Positions 1 to 8,739 of a stretch of DNA of 64,000 bases are shown piece after piece. The DNA comes from Burkholderia contaminans (GTDB lineage Bacteria > Pseudomonadota > Gammaproteobacteria > Burkholderiales > Burkholderiaceae): positions 372,001-436,000 of the forward strand of contig NZ_CP090642.1 in the NCBI RefSeq assembly GCF_029633825.1. The letters run 5' to 3'. Within the stretch, counting starts at the first letter, position 1. Every line of letters begins with the position of its first letter. Position numbers and translations under genes: made by a program. Below the pieces are notes generated by a model. It searched no databases. It saw only the letters and a list, made by a program, of their open reading frames with translations, and was not told the DNA's origin.

Positions 1-1747
1 TGGGGGCTGGCGGCGCGGAGAACGCACGCCGCCATTCGCCCGCGATCGCGAGCCCCTGTTCATCGAGGAATGCCTGCCTGATCCGGCTCCGCTGGATTTT
101 TCCGCTGGACGTGCGCAGGATCGTGGCGGGTTTCAACAGGACCGCCGCATACAGATCGACGTCGTGCACTTCGGCGAGCGTGTGCCGGATCTCGGCGGCC
201 ACGGCTTCCGCGTCCAGCGTGTTGAGCGCTTCCCGGCGCACTTCACAGGCGACGACGACCCGCTCCACGTTATCGACGTGGATCGAGAAAGCCGCCGATG
301 CGTTCGGCGCCAGCGCGGGGTGGCTGCCCTCCGCGGATTGCTCGAGATCCTGCGGGTAGTGATTGCGGCCGGCGACGATGATGAGGTCTTTCAAGCGGCC
401 GGTAACGAAGAGATCCTCGCCGTCGACGAAGCCGAGATCGCCCGTGCGCAGGTAACGCGCGTCATCGCCGTCCAGCTTCGCGCGGAAGGTGCGCTCCGTT
501 TCGTCGATACGGTTCCAGTAGCCGACGCCGACGCTCGGCCCGGTCAGCCAGATTTCGCCGATCCGGCCGGGCGCGCAGCGCTCACCGGTATCCGGATTCA
601 CGATCCGCACGCGGTGCTCCGCCCAGGTCCGGCCGCATGAGACCAGCGCGTGGCGCTTGCCGGAGTCGCTTCTCGTTGCCACGCCTTGTGCCAGCGCGTC
701 CGCGTCGTAGTCCGCCACGCGCGGCAGCGAGCGTGCCGGCTGGCCGGAGATGAACAAGGTCGCCTCGGCCATCCCGTAGACGGGACGCATGGTGTGCGCG
801 TGGAAGCCGCATGCGGCGAAGGCGCGCGAAAAACGCGCCACCGACTCCGCGCGCACCGGTTCCGCGCCGTTGAATGCAACCCGCCAGCTGCTCAGGTCCA
901 GCTGCGCGCGCGCTTCATCGGAGATTTTGCGAGCACACAGGTCATACGCGAAATCCGGCGCGGCGCAATGCGTGCCGCGATACTTCGTGATGGCCTGCAG
1001 CCATCGCACGGGTTTCTGCACGAATGCCGCGGGCGCCATCAGCACCGACAGCACGCCGAGATAGATCGGCAGCAGCACCTTCCCGAAGAAACCCATGTCG
1101 TGAAACACCGGGAGCCAGCTGACGAACACCGCCGACACATCGGCATCGCTCGCCTCGGCGATGACCGCCATGTTGCTCAGGATGTTCGCATGGCTGATCA
1201 TCACGCCTTTGGGCGTACCGGTGGAGCCTGACGTGTATTGCAGAAGCGCCAGCGTCTGCGGCGTGATGTCCGGTGCGCGCCATTGTTCGGCCGGGGCGTC
1301 GAAGCGCTGGTCCGTCGCCAGGATCTTCAGTTCCAGCGTGTCGGAATAACCGTCCGCCTGATGCGCGATGCCGTCGAGCGTCGCGGCGTCCGTCAGCGCG
1401 ACGACCGGCGTGGCGTCGGCGACGATGGCCTTGAGACGATCGGCGGGACGATGCCTGCGCGGTGGATAGGCGGGTACGCCGATCAGGCCGGCGTACAGGC
1501 ATCCCACCCATGCGCAGATGAATTCCAGCCCGGGCGGATAAACCAGAAGGACGCGATCGCCCGGTTGCGCGATATCTTGCAGCCTGGCGGCGATGCCGCG
1601 TGCCCGCTTGTCCAGGTCGCCGAACGTGAGGCGGGTCAGCTCCGCTTCGCCGTTCTCGAGAAAAATGAATGCGGTCTTCTCCGGTTCGACCTTGCCGCGA
1701 AACAACAAAATTTCTGTAACAGTCCTGAATTTTGTATCGGGAAGCAT
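1..1747 (-). CDS. Fatty-acyl-AMP ligase (FAAL), partial, lipopeptide starter activation
   Basis: Activates a fatty acid as acyl-adenylate for loading onto a carrier protein, the usual first step of lipopeptide assembly. The frame starts at ATG 1747 (MLPDTKFRTVTEIL) and stays open to the window edge, giving 582 residues without a stop. The AMP-binding motif YTSGSTGTPKG lies near residues 171-181, and the APDFAYDLC motif is typical of FAALs rather than CoA ligases. The frame reads through the whole C-terminal AMP-binding subdomain (SSGKIQRSRIRQ near the edge), so the protein may end just outside the window or continue into a carrier, PKS or NRPS module. It is last of five co-directional cluster genes here. 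FAAL type is well supported; the exact substrate is inferred. Confidence 0.9.
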   Translation of the reverse strand, partial: MLPDTKFRTVTEILLFRGKVEPEKTAFIFLENGEAELTRLTFGDLDKRARGIAARLQDIAQPGDRVLLVYPPGLEFICAWVGCLYAGLIGVPAYPPRRHRPADRLKAIVADATPVVALTDAATLDGIAHQADGYSDTLELKILATDQRFDAPAEQWRAPDITPQTLALLQYTSGSTGTPKGVMISHANILSNMAVIAEASDADVSAVFVSWLPVFHDMGFFGKVLLPIYLGVLSVLMAPAAFVQKPVRWLQAITKYRGTHCAAPDFAYDLCARKISDEARAQLDLSSWRVAFNGAEPVRAESVARFSRAFAACGFHAHTMRPVYGMAEATLFISGQPARSLPRVADYDADALAQGVATRSDSGKRHALVSCGRTWAEHRVRIVNPDTGERCAPGRIGEIWLTGPSVGVGYWNRIDETERTFRAKLDGDDARYLRTGDLGFVDGEDLFVTGRLKDLIIVAGRNHYPQDLEQSAEGSHPALAPNASAAFSIHVDNVERVVVACEVRREALNTLDAEAVAAEIRHTLAEVHDVDLYAAVLLKPATILRTSSGKIQRSRIRQAFLDEQGLAIAGEWRRAFSAPPAP

Positions 1748-1834
1748 GCTCAACCTTCGTTGTCTTCTAAACGTTGAATATCTCAGGACCGGTTGTGGCG
1801 ATCCGCCAAGCGTGCTTCATCGGACGGTATTGAA

Positions 1835-1853
1835 ATTAGAGCATTGCTCTAAT
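1835..1853. promoter_or_regulatory. Perfect 9-1-9 palindrome upstream of the FAAL gene
   Basis: ATTAGAGCATTGCTCTAAT is a perfect inverted repeat with a one-base centre. It sits about 90 bp ahead of the FAAL start, in the 191-bp gap after the dioxygenase gene. Its AT-rich arms stand out in high-GC DNA, and no long T run follows, so an operator is more likely than a terminator. LuxR-type regulators are known to control occidiofungin-type clusters; linking this site to such a regulator is inference. Confidence 0.5.
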
Positions 1854-1938
1854 CCGGCGTCTGCCCCGTAATCCAAGGACACGGCGTTTCGCGCACTGGA
1901 TCGATTCCGCTTGTCGTTGACGTGTACGCTCGCGCTCG

Positions 1939-2931
1939 CTAACGACCGGCGATTCCTTCGATGTCGGGCGTGTACGGGTCCAGCAGTGACACGACGACCT
2001 TGCGCTCGCCTTCGAACGGGTTGCGGCCATGCGCGAAGCGCATGTTGTCGACCAGCAGGACGTCGCCTCGTTGCCAGGGAAACGTGATCGCGCATTCGCG
2101 GAACGCGCGGCGGATCTGCTCGAGGTCGGCGAGATCGAATGGACTCCCGTCGCCATGGCAGGCATTGCGCGGAATGCGATCCTCGCCGAACAGGCTGACG
2201 ATCGAACTGGCGAGCGATGCTTCCAGGTTCGAGATGTGGAACAGATGGGCTTGATTGAAGAACACCCGCTCGCCGGTGACCGGATGGTAGGCCACGCCCT
2301 GGTTGACCTGGGCGGTGCGCAACGTGTCGTCGTCGAGCCATTTGTGCTCGATGCCGTTGTCTGCGCAGAAGGCTGCAACCTCACTGCGGTCGCTGGTCTG
2401 GAACACGGTTTCCCACGGAATGTCGACGTGCCGCCGGTAGTGCCTGACATAGCGGACCTGTCTCGCCTCGAAGTGATCCAGGATGCGCGGTCCGATCCTG
2501 CGGCTCACCTCCCGCATGTCGGCAATCGGCGTTTCGCCGCCAGTCGCGGCCGGCGTCAGGCAACAGAAGGCCACTCTCAGCGGCCAGCTTCGTTGATACG
2601 CGTTTTCGCAATGAAGGGCGATCGTCTCGCTCGGCGGATACTCGGTCGCGGTGAAGATGCCGTTGCCGATCGAGGTGCGTGGCGTGGAACGATAGACGTA
2701 GTCGGACTGATGGGCCGAAATCGCGTGAGCAAACGCTTCGAAGCCGCCCACGGATGAAACGTCGAAGCCGCGAAACAGGAGTGCGCCGTGTTCCAGAAGC
2801 CGGGATTCGAGTGCCGCCCGGTTGTCGTTCACCGCCTGTGCCAGATCGCGTCCATTCGACACAGGCTCCAGCAGCCACGGCGAGCTTCCCTCGGCAAGCA
2901 GCTTGCGTTCCGTCATGCCCAGCATCGTCAA
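1939..2931 (-). CDS. TauD/AsnO/SyrP-type 2-oxoglutarate/Fe(II) oxygenase, probable amino acid beta-hydroxylase
   Basis: A 330-residue non-heme iron oxygenase, probably hydroxylating the beta carbon of an Asn or Asp precursor or a carrier-bound residue. The facial triad is visible as H107-C-E109 (IALHCEN) and H301 (MRFAHGR), with R310 a candidate 2OG-binding arginine. The HxE rather than HxD form is shared by clavaminate synthase, VioC and AsnO, which act on amino acids. It lies between an aminotransferase and the FAAL gene on the same strand. Occidiofungin-type peptides contain beta-hydroxy-asparagine, which fits this role. The family is firm; the substrate is inferred from context. MTERKLL (residue 6) is an alternative start. 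Confidence 0.85.
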   Translation of the reverse strand: MTMLGMTERKLLAEGSSPWLLEPVSNGRDLAQAVNDNRAALESRLLEHGALLFRGFDVSSVGGFEAFAHAISAHQSDYVYRSTPRTSIGNGIFTATEYPPSETIALHCENAYQRSWPLRVAFCCLTPAATGGETPIADMREVSRRIGPRILDHFEARQVRYVRHYRRHVDIPWETVFQTSDRSEVAAFCADNGIEHKWLDDDTLRTAQVNQGVAYHPVTGERVFFNQAHLFHISNLEASLASSIVSLFGEDRIPRNACHGDGSPFDLADLEQIRRAFRECAITFPWQRGDVLLVDNMRFAHGRNPFEGERKVVVSLLDPYTPDIEGIAGR

Positions 2932-3001
2932 TAGTCCTTTCCTGTACGTGGATCACGGCGAAAACGAACGGGTCGGCCCGCGTGGTCGCGCCGCGGTGCG
3001 G

Positions 3002-4312
3002 CTATGCGCGGCAGGCCGTTTCCACGGCATGCTCGAAGCGATTGAGAATGTCGTGGATGTCCGCTTCCGAAACGATCAGCGGCGGCAGGAACCGGAGTAC
3101 CGCGCCGTTGCGGCCGCCGGTTTCGACGATGAGCCCGTTGCGCAGGCAGTTCCGCTTGATGGCCTTGGCCCGTTCCGTGTGGGGCGGGCCGGCTCGGCCG
3201 TGCGTGCCGGGCACGACGACTTCGGCGCCGATCATCAGGCCGCGGCCGCGTATCTGGCCCAGGCAGGGGAAGCGTTCGGCAAGCCCCTCGAGGCCGGCAA
3301 CCAGGAGTTTGCCGACCCTGTCCGCGTGCGCCGACAGATCTTCTCTCTCGACGATGCGCATGGTCGACAAGCCCGCCACCATCGCAATCTGGTTGCCGCG
3401 AAAGGTGCCGGCATGCGCGCCGGGCGGCCAGGTGTCCAGGCGCTCGTCATAGACCACCACCGACAACGGATAGCCGCCGCCGAATGCCTTCGACAGCACC
3501 AGTACGTCCGGCCGGATGCCGGAATGTTCGATCGCGAACAGGGTGCCGGTGCGACCGAGTCCGGTCTGCACCTCATCGACGATCAACGGGATTTCATGCC
3601 GCAGTGTCAGCTCACGCAACTCGATCAACCAGGTGTCGGGTGCCGGGATGCAGCCTCCTTCGCCTTGCACGACTTCGACGATGATGGCCGCAGGCTTCGT
3701 GATCCCGCTCTCGGGATCGGACAGGACGGTCCGGATGTAGTTGATGCTGAGTTGATCGGTCGCCGAGCCGTCGGTGCCGAATGGGCAGCGAAAGGCGTAG
3801 GGATAGGGCAGGAAATGAACGTCGCGTCCATTGCCGCCGGCCGACTTGGGCGTGAGGTTTCCCGACGCGGCGAGTGCGCCGGACGTCATGCCGTGGTAAG
3901 CGCCGTGGAACGCCATGATCGTCGGGCGGCCGGTATAGTGCCGGGTCAGCTTGATCGCCGCTTCGACGCCATCCGCGCCACTGGGGCTGCAAAACTGGAT
4001 CTTGCAGGATTCGGCGATCTTCCCGGGCAGGAGCGAGAAAAGCTGCTCGACGAATGCGTGCTTCGCCGGTGTCGCCAGGTCGAGTGCCTGTTGCATCTGA
4101 TCGGACGATAGAAACCGCATCACGGCTTCATTGACTTCCGGGTGATTGTGTCCGAGCGCGAGCGTGCCCGCATTCGACAGGCAGTCGATGTATTCCTGCC
4201 CGTCGGCGTCGCGTACGCGTATGCCCTTCGCATGGGTGAACAGCCGCGGGAAGGAGGTCGCGTAGGTTCGCGCGTTCGATTCGACCTGCTTCAGATACTC
4301 GAGTTTTTCCAT
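3002..4312 (-). CDS. Class III aminotransferase, probable diaminobutyrate-2-oxoglutarate transaminase
   Basis: A PLP-dependent enzyme that would make L-2,4-diaminobutyrate from aspartate semialdehyde, with glutamate as amino donor. From the chosen ATG 4312 (MEKLEYLKQ) it has 436 residues, normal for the EctB/Dat family. The fold-I motifs are present: FCSPSGADGVEAAIK for cofactor binding, VDEVQTGLGRTG with the PLP-ring Asp, and the Schiff-base lysine K275 in LSKAFGGGYPL. The frame is open upstream to 4450, but that extension is not family-like. No ectoine genes are nearby; the neighbours are lipopeptide tailoring genes, so supply of the Dab residue of an occidiofungin-type peptide is the likely job. 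Confidence 0.88.
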   Translation of the reverse strand: MEKLEYLKQVESNARTYATSFPRLFTHAKGIRVRDADGQEYIDCLSNAGTLALGHNHPEVNEAVMRFLSSDQMQQALDLATPAKHAFVEQLFSLLPGKIAESCKIQFCSPSGADGVEAAIKLTRHYTGRPTIMAFHGAYHGMTSGALAASGNLTPKSAGGNGRDVHFLPYPYAFRCPFGTDGSATDQLSINYIRTVLSDPESGITKPAAIIVEVVQGEGGCIPAPDTWLIELRELTLRHEIPLIVDEVQTGLGRTGTLFAIEHSGIRPDVLVLSKAFGGGYPLSVVVYDERLDTWPPGAHAGTFRGNQIAMVAGLSTMRIVEREDLSAHADRVGKLLVAGLEGLAERFPCLGQIRGRGLMIGAEVVVPGTHGRAGPPHTERAKAIKRNCLRNGLIVETGGRNGAVLRFLPPLIVSEADIHDILNRFEHAVETACRA

Positions 4313-4519
4313 GCGCGCAGATCCGGCTTGCAAGGCGGATTGATGGACACTGGCGCACGAGAATCGCTTCATCCTGGCCAATGGTGTTAACGGTACGACC
4401 GGATTGGAGCATGGTCTCCGTATCGCGTCTGTCACCTGAAAATGGGACATCGTCCCTGCGACGTCGCCACGTCATGCCGTTGCCTCCCGATCATCGAAGC
4501 GGGGCTTCCGGGCGCGGCG

Positions 4520-5470
4520 TCAGGCAGCGAGGGTCGAGCAGAAATAATCGATGGTCCGCCGGAGCCCCGCTTCGAGCCCGATCGTCGGCTCCCAGTCGAG
4601 GTGGGTGCGTGCGAGGCTGATGTCGGGGCAACGTTGCGTCGGATCGTCCTTCGGCAGCGGACGGAAGACGAGCCGCGACTTCGACCCGGTCAGGCGCAAG
4701 ATGATCTGCGCCAGTTCGCTGACCGCGATCTCGTGCGGATTGCCGAGGTTGATCGGGCCGGTGAGTTCAGCGGGCGCGGCCATCATCCGGATCAAACCGT
4801 CGACCATGTCGTCGACATAGCAGAATGCCCGGGTCTGGCTGCCGTCGCCATACAGCGTGATGTCCTCGCCGCGCAGCGCCTGCACGATGAAGTTGGACAC
4901 CACGCGGCCGTCGTTGGGATGCATGCGCGGCCCGTACGTGTTGAAGATGCGTACCACCTTGATTCGTACGTTCTGCTGGCGGTGATAGTCGAAGAACAGC
5001 GTCTCCGCGCAACGCTTGCCTTCGTCGTAGCAGGCGCGCGGCCCGAGCGGGTTGACGTTGCCGCGGTAACTCTCCGGTTGCGGATGCACGTCCGGGTCGC
5101 CGTACACCTCGCTCGTCGAGGTTTGCAGGACGCGCGCATGCGTGCGCTTGGCGAGCCCCAGCATGTTGATCGCACCCATCACACTGGTCTTGGTGGTCTG
5201 CACGGGATCGAATTGATAGTGGACGGGCGAAGCCGGGCAGGCGAGGTTGTAGATCTCGTCCACCTCCACGTACAACGGAAAGGTGACGTCGTGGCGCAGC
5301 GCCTCGAAGCTCGGGTTGCCGAGCAGCGCGGCCACGTTCTGCTTCGTGCCGGTGAAATAGTTGTCGACGCACAATACGTCGTGACCGAGTTCGACGAGAC
5401 GCTCGCAAAGATGCGAACCGAGGAAACCCGCGCCACCCGTTACGAGGATTCGCTTTCGATTACGTTGCAC
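4520..5470 (-). CDS. UDP-glucuronate decarboxylase (UDP-xylose synthase), SDR family
   Basis: Converts UDP-glucuronate to UDP-xylose using bound NAD. The 316-residue protein opens with the NAD-binding motif TGGAGFLG (residues 11-18), has the SDR catalytic pair Y148 and K152 in ACYDEGKR, and carries conserved stretches such as [21 protein letters not shown] and [17 protein letters not shown] seen in plant and bacterial UXS enzymes. It lacks the transferase domain of ArnA, so it is a stand-alone decarboxylase. UDP-xylose is rarely needed in bacteria; beside lipopeptide genes it most likely feeds a xylosyltransferase outside the window. Related glycolipopeptides (occidiofungin, burkholdines, xylocandins) carry xylose. 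Confidence 0.93.
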   Translation of the reverse strand: MQRNRKRILVTGGAGFLGSHLCERLVELGHDVLCVDNYFTGTKQNVAALLGNPSFEALRHDVTFPLYVEVDEIYNLACPASPVHYQFDPVQTTKTSVMGAINMLGLAKRTHARVLQTSTSEVYGDPDVHPQPESYRGNVNPLGPRACYDEGKRCAETLFFDYHRQQNVRIKVVRIFNTYGPRMHPNDGRVVSNFIVQALRGEDITLYGDGSQTRAFCYVDDMVDGLIRMMAAPAELTGPINLGNPHEIAVSELAQIILRLTGSKSRLVFRPLPKDDPTQRCPDISLARTHLDWEPTIGLEAGLRRTIDYFCSTLAA

Positions 5471-5625
5471 AATTGCACTCCAGGTATCGCGCGCAGGGAA
5501 GCCACGCTGCCTCCCCGCATGCTTGACCGGCCCGCAGCTCCGGCAGGGAAGCGGATCAGGCGCACGGGCGTTTTCATTCGACGATCACGGCACCGGCCGG
5601 CACGCCGATCGCGAGGATCGGCCCG

Positions 5626-6345
5626 TCATGCCTGCAGTGCGCTCGATGCGGCGTGCTCCGGGCGCCGCATGCGCGCCGCGATGATGCCGGCCATCGTCCG
5701 CATTTCGTTTCTCAAAAAGAAATGATCTCCGTCGAAGACGTGAAAATCGAAGCGCCCGGTCGTCGCGGCGCCCCAACCTTCAACGGCATCGACGGGCACC
5801 TCTTTATCCGCCCGGCCCGCGAACGCGGTGATGTCCACCGCCAGCCCGGGCCCGGGCACGGGCCGGTGGTTTTCGATCATCGTGAAATCCGCGCGCAGCG
5901 CCGGCATCAGCAGCGCCATCAGTTCGCTGTTGTCCAGCACCGCCCTCGGTGTGCCGCCCATTTCGCGCAGCGCATCGATGAAGGCGCGGTCGTCCAGCGC
6001 CTGCATGCGCCGATCGTGGCGCTCGTGGCCCGGTGCGGCACGCGCGCTCACGAACAGATGCCGCAGGTTCGGTCGTGCGTGGGCGGGAAGCCGCAGGGCC
6101 AGTTCGGCCGCAATCGCCGCGCCCATGCTGTGTCCGAGCAGCGCGAAGGGTCGATCGAAGCAGTCGTCCAGGTCGCGCAGCAACGTGTCGACCAGCGTCG
6201 ACATGTCTCGGACGGCAGGCTCGGACAGGCGGCTGCCCCGGCCTGCAAGTTCATGACGGCGCACTTCGATGCCGGGTAACGACGCTTGCAGCGCGCGATA
6301 GACGGCGGCCGAGCCGCCCGCATAGGGAAAACAGATCAGACGCAT
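5626..6345 (-). CDS. Type II thioesterase (GrsT/RifR family) of the lipopeptide cluster
   Basis: A 239-residue alpha/beta hydrolase that clears misprimed acyl or aminoacyl groups from carrier proteins of NRPS/PKS lines. The nucleophile is S73 in LGHSMGAA, with D180 (GRADKEVP) and H208 (DGDHFFL) completing the triad. The N-terminal LICFPYAGGSA is the standard opening of these editing thioesterases. It is the first gene in the direction of transcription of the five-gene set. A second start further in would remove the FPYAGG strand, so the first ATG is kept. A stand-alone releasing role is possible but less usual. Confidence 0.92.
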   Translation of the reverse strand: MRLICFPYAGGSAAVYRALQASLPGIEVRRHELAGRGSRLSEPAVRDMSTLVDTLLRDLDDCFDRPFALLGHSMGAAIAAELALRLPAHARPNLRHLFVSARAAPGHERHDRRMQALDDRAFIDALREMGGTPRAVLDNSELMALLMPALRADFTMIENHRPVPGPGLAVDITAFAGRADKEVPVDAVEGWGAATTGRFDFHVFDGDHFFLRNEMRTMAGIIAARMRRPEHAASSALQA

Positions 6346-6968
6346 GCGGGCGGGTACTCGAGCGGCTCATCTGCTGCCGGCGCACAGGCGATCGCGCTGT
6401 GGAAATTCATGTGTTCGGCGTTTTTCACCATTCAGGTTCCAGTCGTTGTTGGCATGGCGATGCGTCGGCAATCCTCACTTGGAGAGCGACCGGTGCGGCT
6501 GCGACGCACGTGTTGGTTCACATGCCGATAGCCGGTTCGTCATCGCTGTGCACAAGCAGTGCGTCAAGCACATCGGAAGTCATCGAAGCATTGATTGGCT
6601 TTATGAACCTTCAAGGTGCGCGCGCCGCCCGGATTCGGAGTGAGCCCGATCCGGTTGGGCATGAGTTAAACATGAGGCCGCGTGGATGTATGTCGTAGGA
6701 AGAGGGGACGCGCGTAGTCGGCCATGTCGAACCCATCCCTATCTGAATGGATGGCGGCGCAGACACGACGGAGCGCCGATATTTCAATATTCATTTCCGG
6801 CTGGTGTACCGGTTTCACGCGCGCAGGTTGACGTGCACCGCTTCCAGCCCGCTTGCTCGCGATCGAACAGTTGGTTATTCTGACGCCCATGATCCATTCG
6901 CAAACCCGTTCGATTATTTGCGCCGCAATGTTGCCGGCGGGATAGCGATCGACTGAATGGATATCGTC
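6346..6968. other. Intergenic region at the edge of the lipopeptide cluster
   Basis: About 620 bases upstream of the thioesterase gene with no convincing coding frame. The base composition is less GC-rich than the flanking genes. It should hold the promoter of the five-gene tailoring set and marks the border between the biosynthetic cluster and unrelated genes. No transposase or integrase remnant was seen. Confidence 0.5.
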
Positions 6969-6993
6969 AAAACCCGCCCGGAAGGCGGGTTTT
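6969..6993. terminator. Bidirectional rho-independent terminator
   Basis: AAAACCCGCC, loop CGGAA, then GGCGGGTTTT: a perfect 10-bp stem with A/T tails on both sides, so it can act on either strand. No intact gene ends directly before it on the plus strand, so its original partner may have been lost or may lie in the remnant region. Confidence 0.8.
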
Positions 6994-7025
6994 CGCTTTC
7001 TGGGCGTTCGAGGGAGAGCCTGGAA

Positions 7026-7196
7026 ATGCAGACAGCGAAATCATTTCATGCGACCGCATCGGACGATGCCGTGTTGCTCCACATGGTATGCGGCAAGATC
7101 GCGTCTGGAAAATCGACGCTCGTCGCGCCGGCTGCGACGGAAGGGCTGAACATCGTGGCTTATGACGAAGCCGGTTCCGTCAGGCTGTCTTCGTAA
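7026..7196 (+). pseudogene. Remnant of a P-loop (AAA/zeta-like) kinase gene
   Basis: A 56-codon frame starting MQTAKSFHATASDDAVLL, preceded by a GGGAGAG ribosome-binding site. It contains a clear Walker A in LHMVCGKIASGKSTL, the N-terminal signature of small stand-alone kinases or zeta-like ATPases of about 170 residues. After the P-loop the sequence loses family character and stops, so only the first third remains. It probably decayed by deletion or frameshift. A genuine short peptide is possible but unlikely, because a lone Walker A without Walker B would not work. Confidence 0.55.
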
Positions 7197-7208
7197 CGGT
7201 GCGGCAGC

Positions 7209-7946
7209 ATGGAGAACATCGAATATCCATCTGAAACACTCGATCTGCCGATGGTGCAGGTTCCCGCCGGGACCATCGCATTGAGAGACGACCGGATCGG
7301 CCGCACCTGGTGCGTCGAATTGCAACGCTTTGCGATTGGCCGCTATCCGGTGACGCAGGCGCAATATGCGGCGGTAACGGGGCTATCGCCGTCGTCGCAT
7401 GGCGGAGCGCATTGCCCGGTGGAAAACGTGTCGTGGATCGATGCCGTCCGGTTCTGCAACCGGCTGTCGACGGCCGACGGTCTGCCTTGCGTTTACGAAA
7501 TCGGCGAAGACGGCACAGGTGCCTCCCCGATTCCGGGCAGCAACGGCTACCGGCTGCCCACCGAAGCGGAGTGGGAGTACGCATGCCGCGCGGGAACGCA
7601 GGGCGCGAGGTATGGCGAACTCGATGCCATCGCGTGGTACCGGGACAATTCCGGCGGCCGCACGCACGACGTCGGCCGGAAACAACCCAATGGCTGGGGG
7701 CTGCACGACATGCTGGGCAACGTGTGGGAGTGGTGCGTGGATCAGTACGACCCGGCGGTCTACGGTTCGTATCGCGTGTTTCGCGGCGGGGGCTGGGCCG
7801 ATGTCGAACGGGGCTGCCTTGCGACGAATCGCCGTCGCAGTCATCCGACCTTTGCAATCGACGATCTCGGGTTTCGCGTGGCGCGGTCGCTCGATGCGGG
7901 GGATGGGCGACTCGCGCCCGCGGTGCGTGGATCGCCCGGAGATTGA
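7209..7946 (+). CDS. SUMF1/formylglycine-generating-enzyme fold protein
   Basis: A 245-residue C-type-lectin-like SUMF1 protein. Typical motifs run along its length: FAIGRYPVTQAQYAAV, YRLPTEAEWEYACRAG, GWGLHDMLGNVWEWCVD and FRGGGW. True aerobic formylglycine-generating enzymes have two active-site cysteines shortly after the RGGSW motif; here that stretch reads FRGGGWADVERGC with only one, so sulfatase activation is doubtful. Members without the pair often act in other oxidations or as binding modules (EgtB- or PvdO-like), but no partner is visible nearby. Start ATG 7209 gives a natural N-terminus (PMVQVPAG). Confidence 0.82.
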   Translation: MENIEYPSETLDLPMVQVPAGTIALRDDRIGRTWCVELQRFAIGRYPVTQAQYAAVTGLSPSSHGGAHCPVENVSWIDAVRFCNRLSTADGLPCVYEIGEDGTGASPIPGSNGYRLPTEAEWEYACRAGTQGARYGELDAIAWYRDNSGGRTHDVGRKQPNGWGLHDMLGNVWEWCVDQYDPAVYGSYRVFRGGGWADVERGCLATNRRRSHPTFAIDDLGFRVARSLDAGDGRLAPAVRGSPGD

Positions 7947-8035
7947 CGGCGCTTGCCGCGTTGCGTCGCCCCCTTTGCCGACAGAGGGCGCCCGGCGCAC
8001 AATACCCCCGGAAATCTCTTCGGAGGCTGCCCGAC

Positions 8036-8446
8036 ATGACCAGGTTCGTGCCCGATGGATGGCACACCGTCACGCCCCGGATCGTCGTGCCGGATCCGCA
8101 CAATCTGATCGGATTCATCCGGACGGTTTTTCATGCGCAGGGCGAATACCGCCCGGGCTTGCCTGCGGAAATCCGGATCGGTGATTCCGTGTTGATGATC
8201 AGCGGGGAAGACGGCCTGCGTGAGCCGATGCCGGCATTTCTGTACGTGTATGTCGAGGATGCCGACCTGACCTATCGGCGGGCGCTTGCAGCACACGCGA
8301 CGCCGCTCGAAGCCCCGGCCGACATGCCGTACGGCGACAGGCGGGCGATGGTGAAGGATCCGTGGGGGAATCTTTGGCAGATTGCCACGCATCTGCGCGA
8401 CCTCTCGACCGACGAGATCCGTTCAAGGCTGGCCAACGGCGGCTAG
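8036..8446 (+). CDS. VOC (glyoxalase/bleomycin-resistance) family protein
   Basis: A 136-residue single-domain VOC protein beginning MTRFVPDGWHTVTPRIV, with a CGGAGG ribosome-binding site 15-20 bp upstream. It ends with the usual strand VKDPWGNLWQIATH. This arrangement matches the PhnB/YdeN-type subgroup of uncharacterised VOC proteins. No catalytic assignment can be made: such proteins can be isomerases, dioxygenases or drug-binding proteins. It follows the SUMF1 gene by 89 bp on the same strand and may share its transcript. Confidence 0.8.
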   Translation: MTRFVPDGWHTVTPRIVVPDPHNLIGFIRTVFHAQGEYRPGLPAEIRIGDSVLMISGEDGLREPMPAFLYVYVEDADLTYRRALAAHATPLEAPADMPYGDRRAMVKDPWGNLWQIATHLRDLSTDEIRSRLANGG

Positions 8447-8739
8447 TTGCCCGTCGAGGCGCGTCGAGCGACTCGAAGGCGTCGGGTGCCGCACGACGCT
8501 CGCGGAAATCCGCCGACGCGATCATTGGCACTGCTGGGGGCGAAAATCGGGCGCATTCATCCCCACGCCCCTGTCGCAATCGTCAAGATTCACGTCGCGT
8601 ATCAGTAAAACCTCCCCGTTCCCGCCGCCGTTAACCCGTTCGCAGCCCATGCGCCCCGTGTTGCGACACTGCGCGCGTCTTTCGTGATCCGGAATCCACA
8701 TCCGCCGCTGGCCGCGCCCGGCCGGCGCAAGGGAACGTC

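Noticed and set aside
2822..4111. A 429-codon plus-strand frame opposite the aminotransferase.
   Set aside because: The minus-strand aminotransferase has all catalytic motifs; the plus frame has none.
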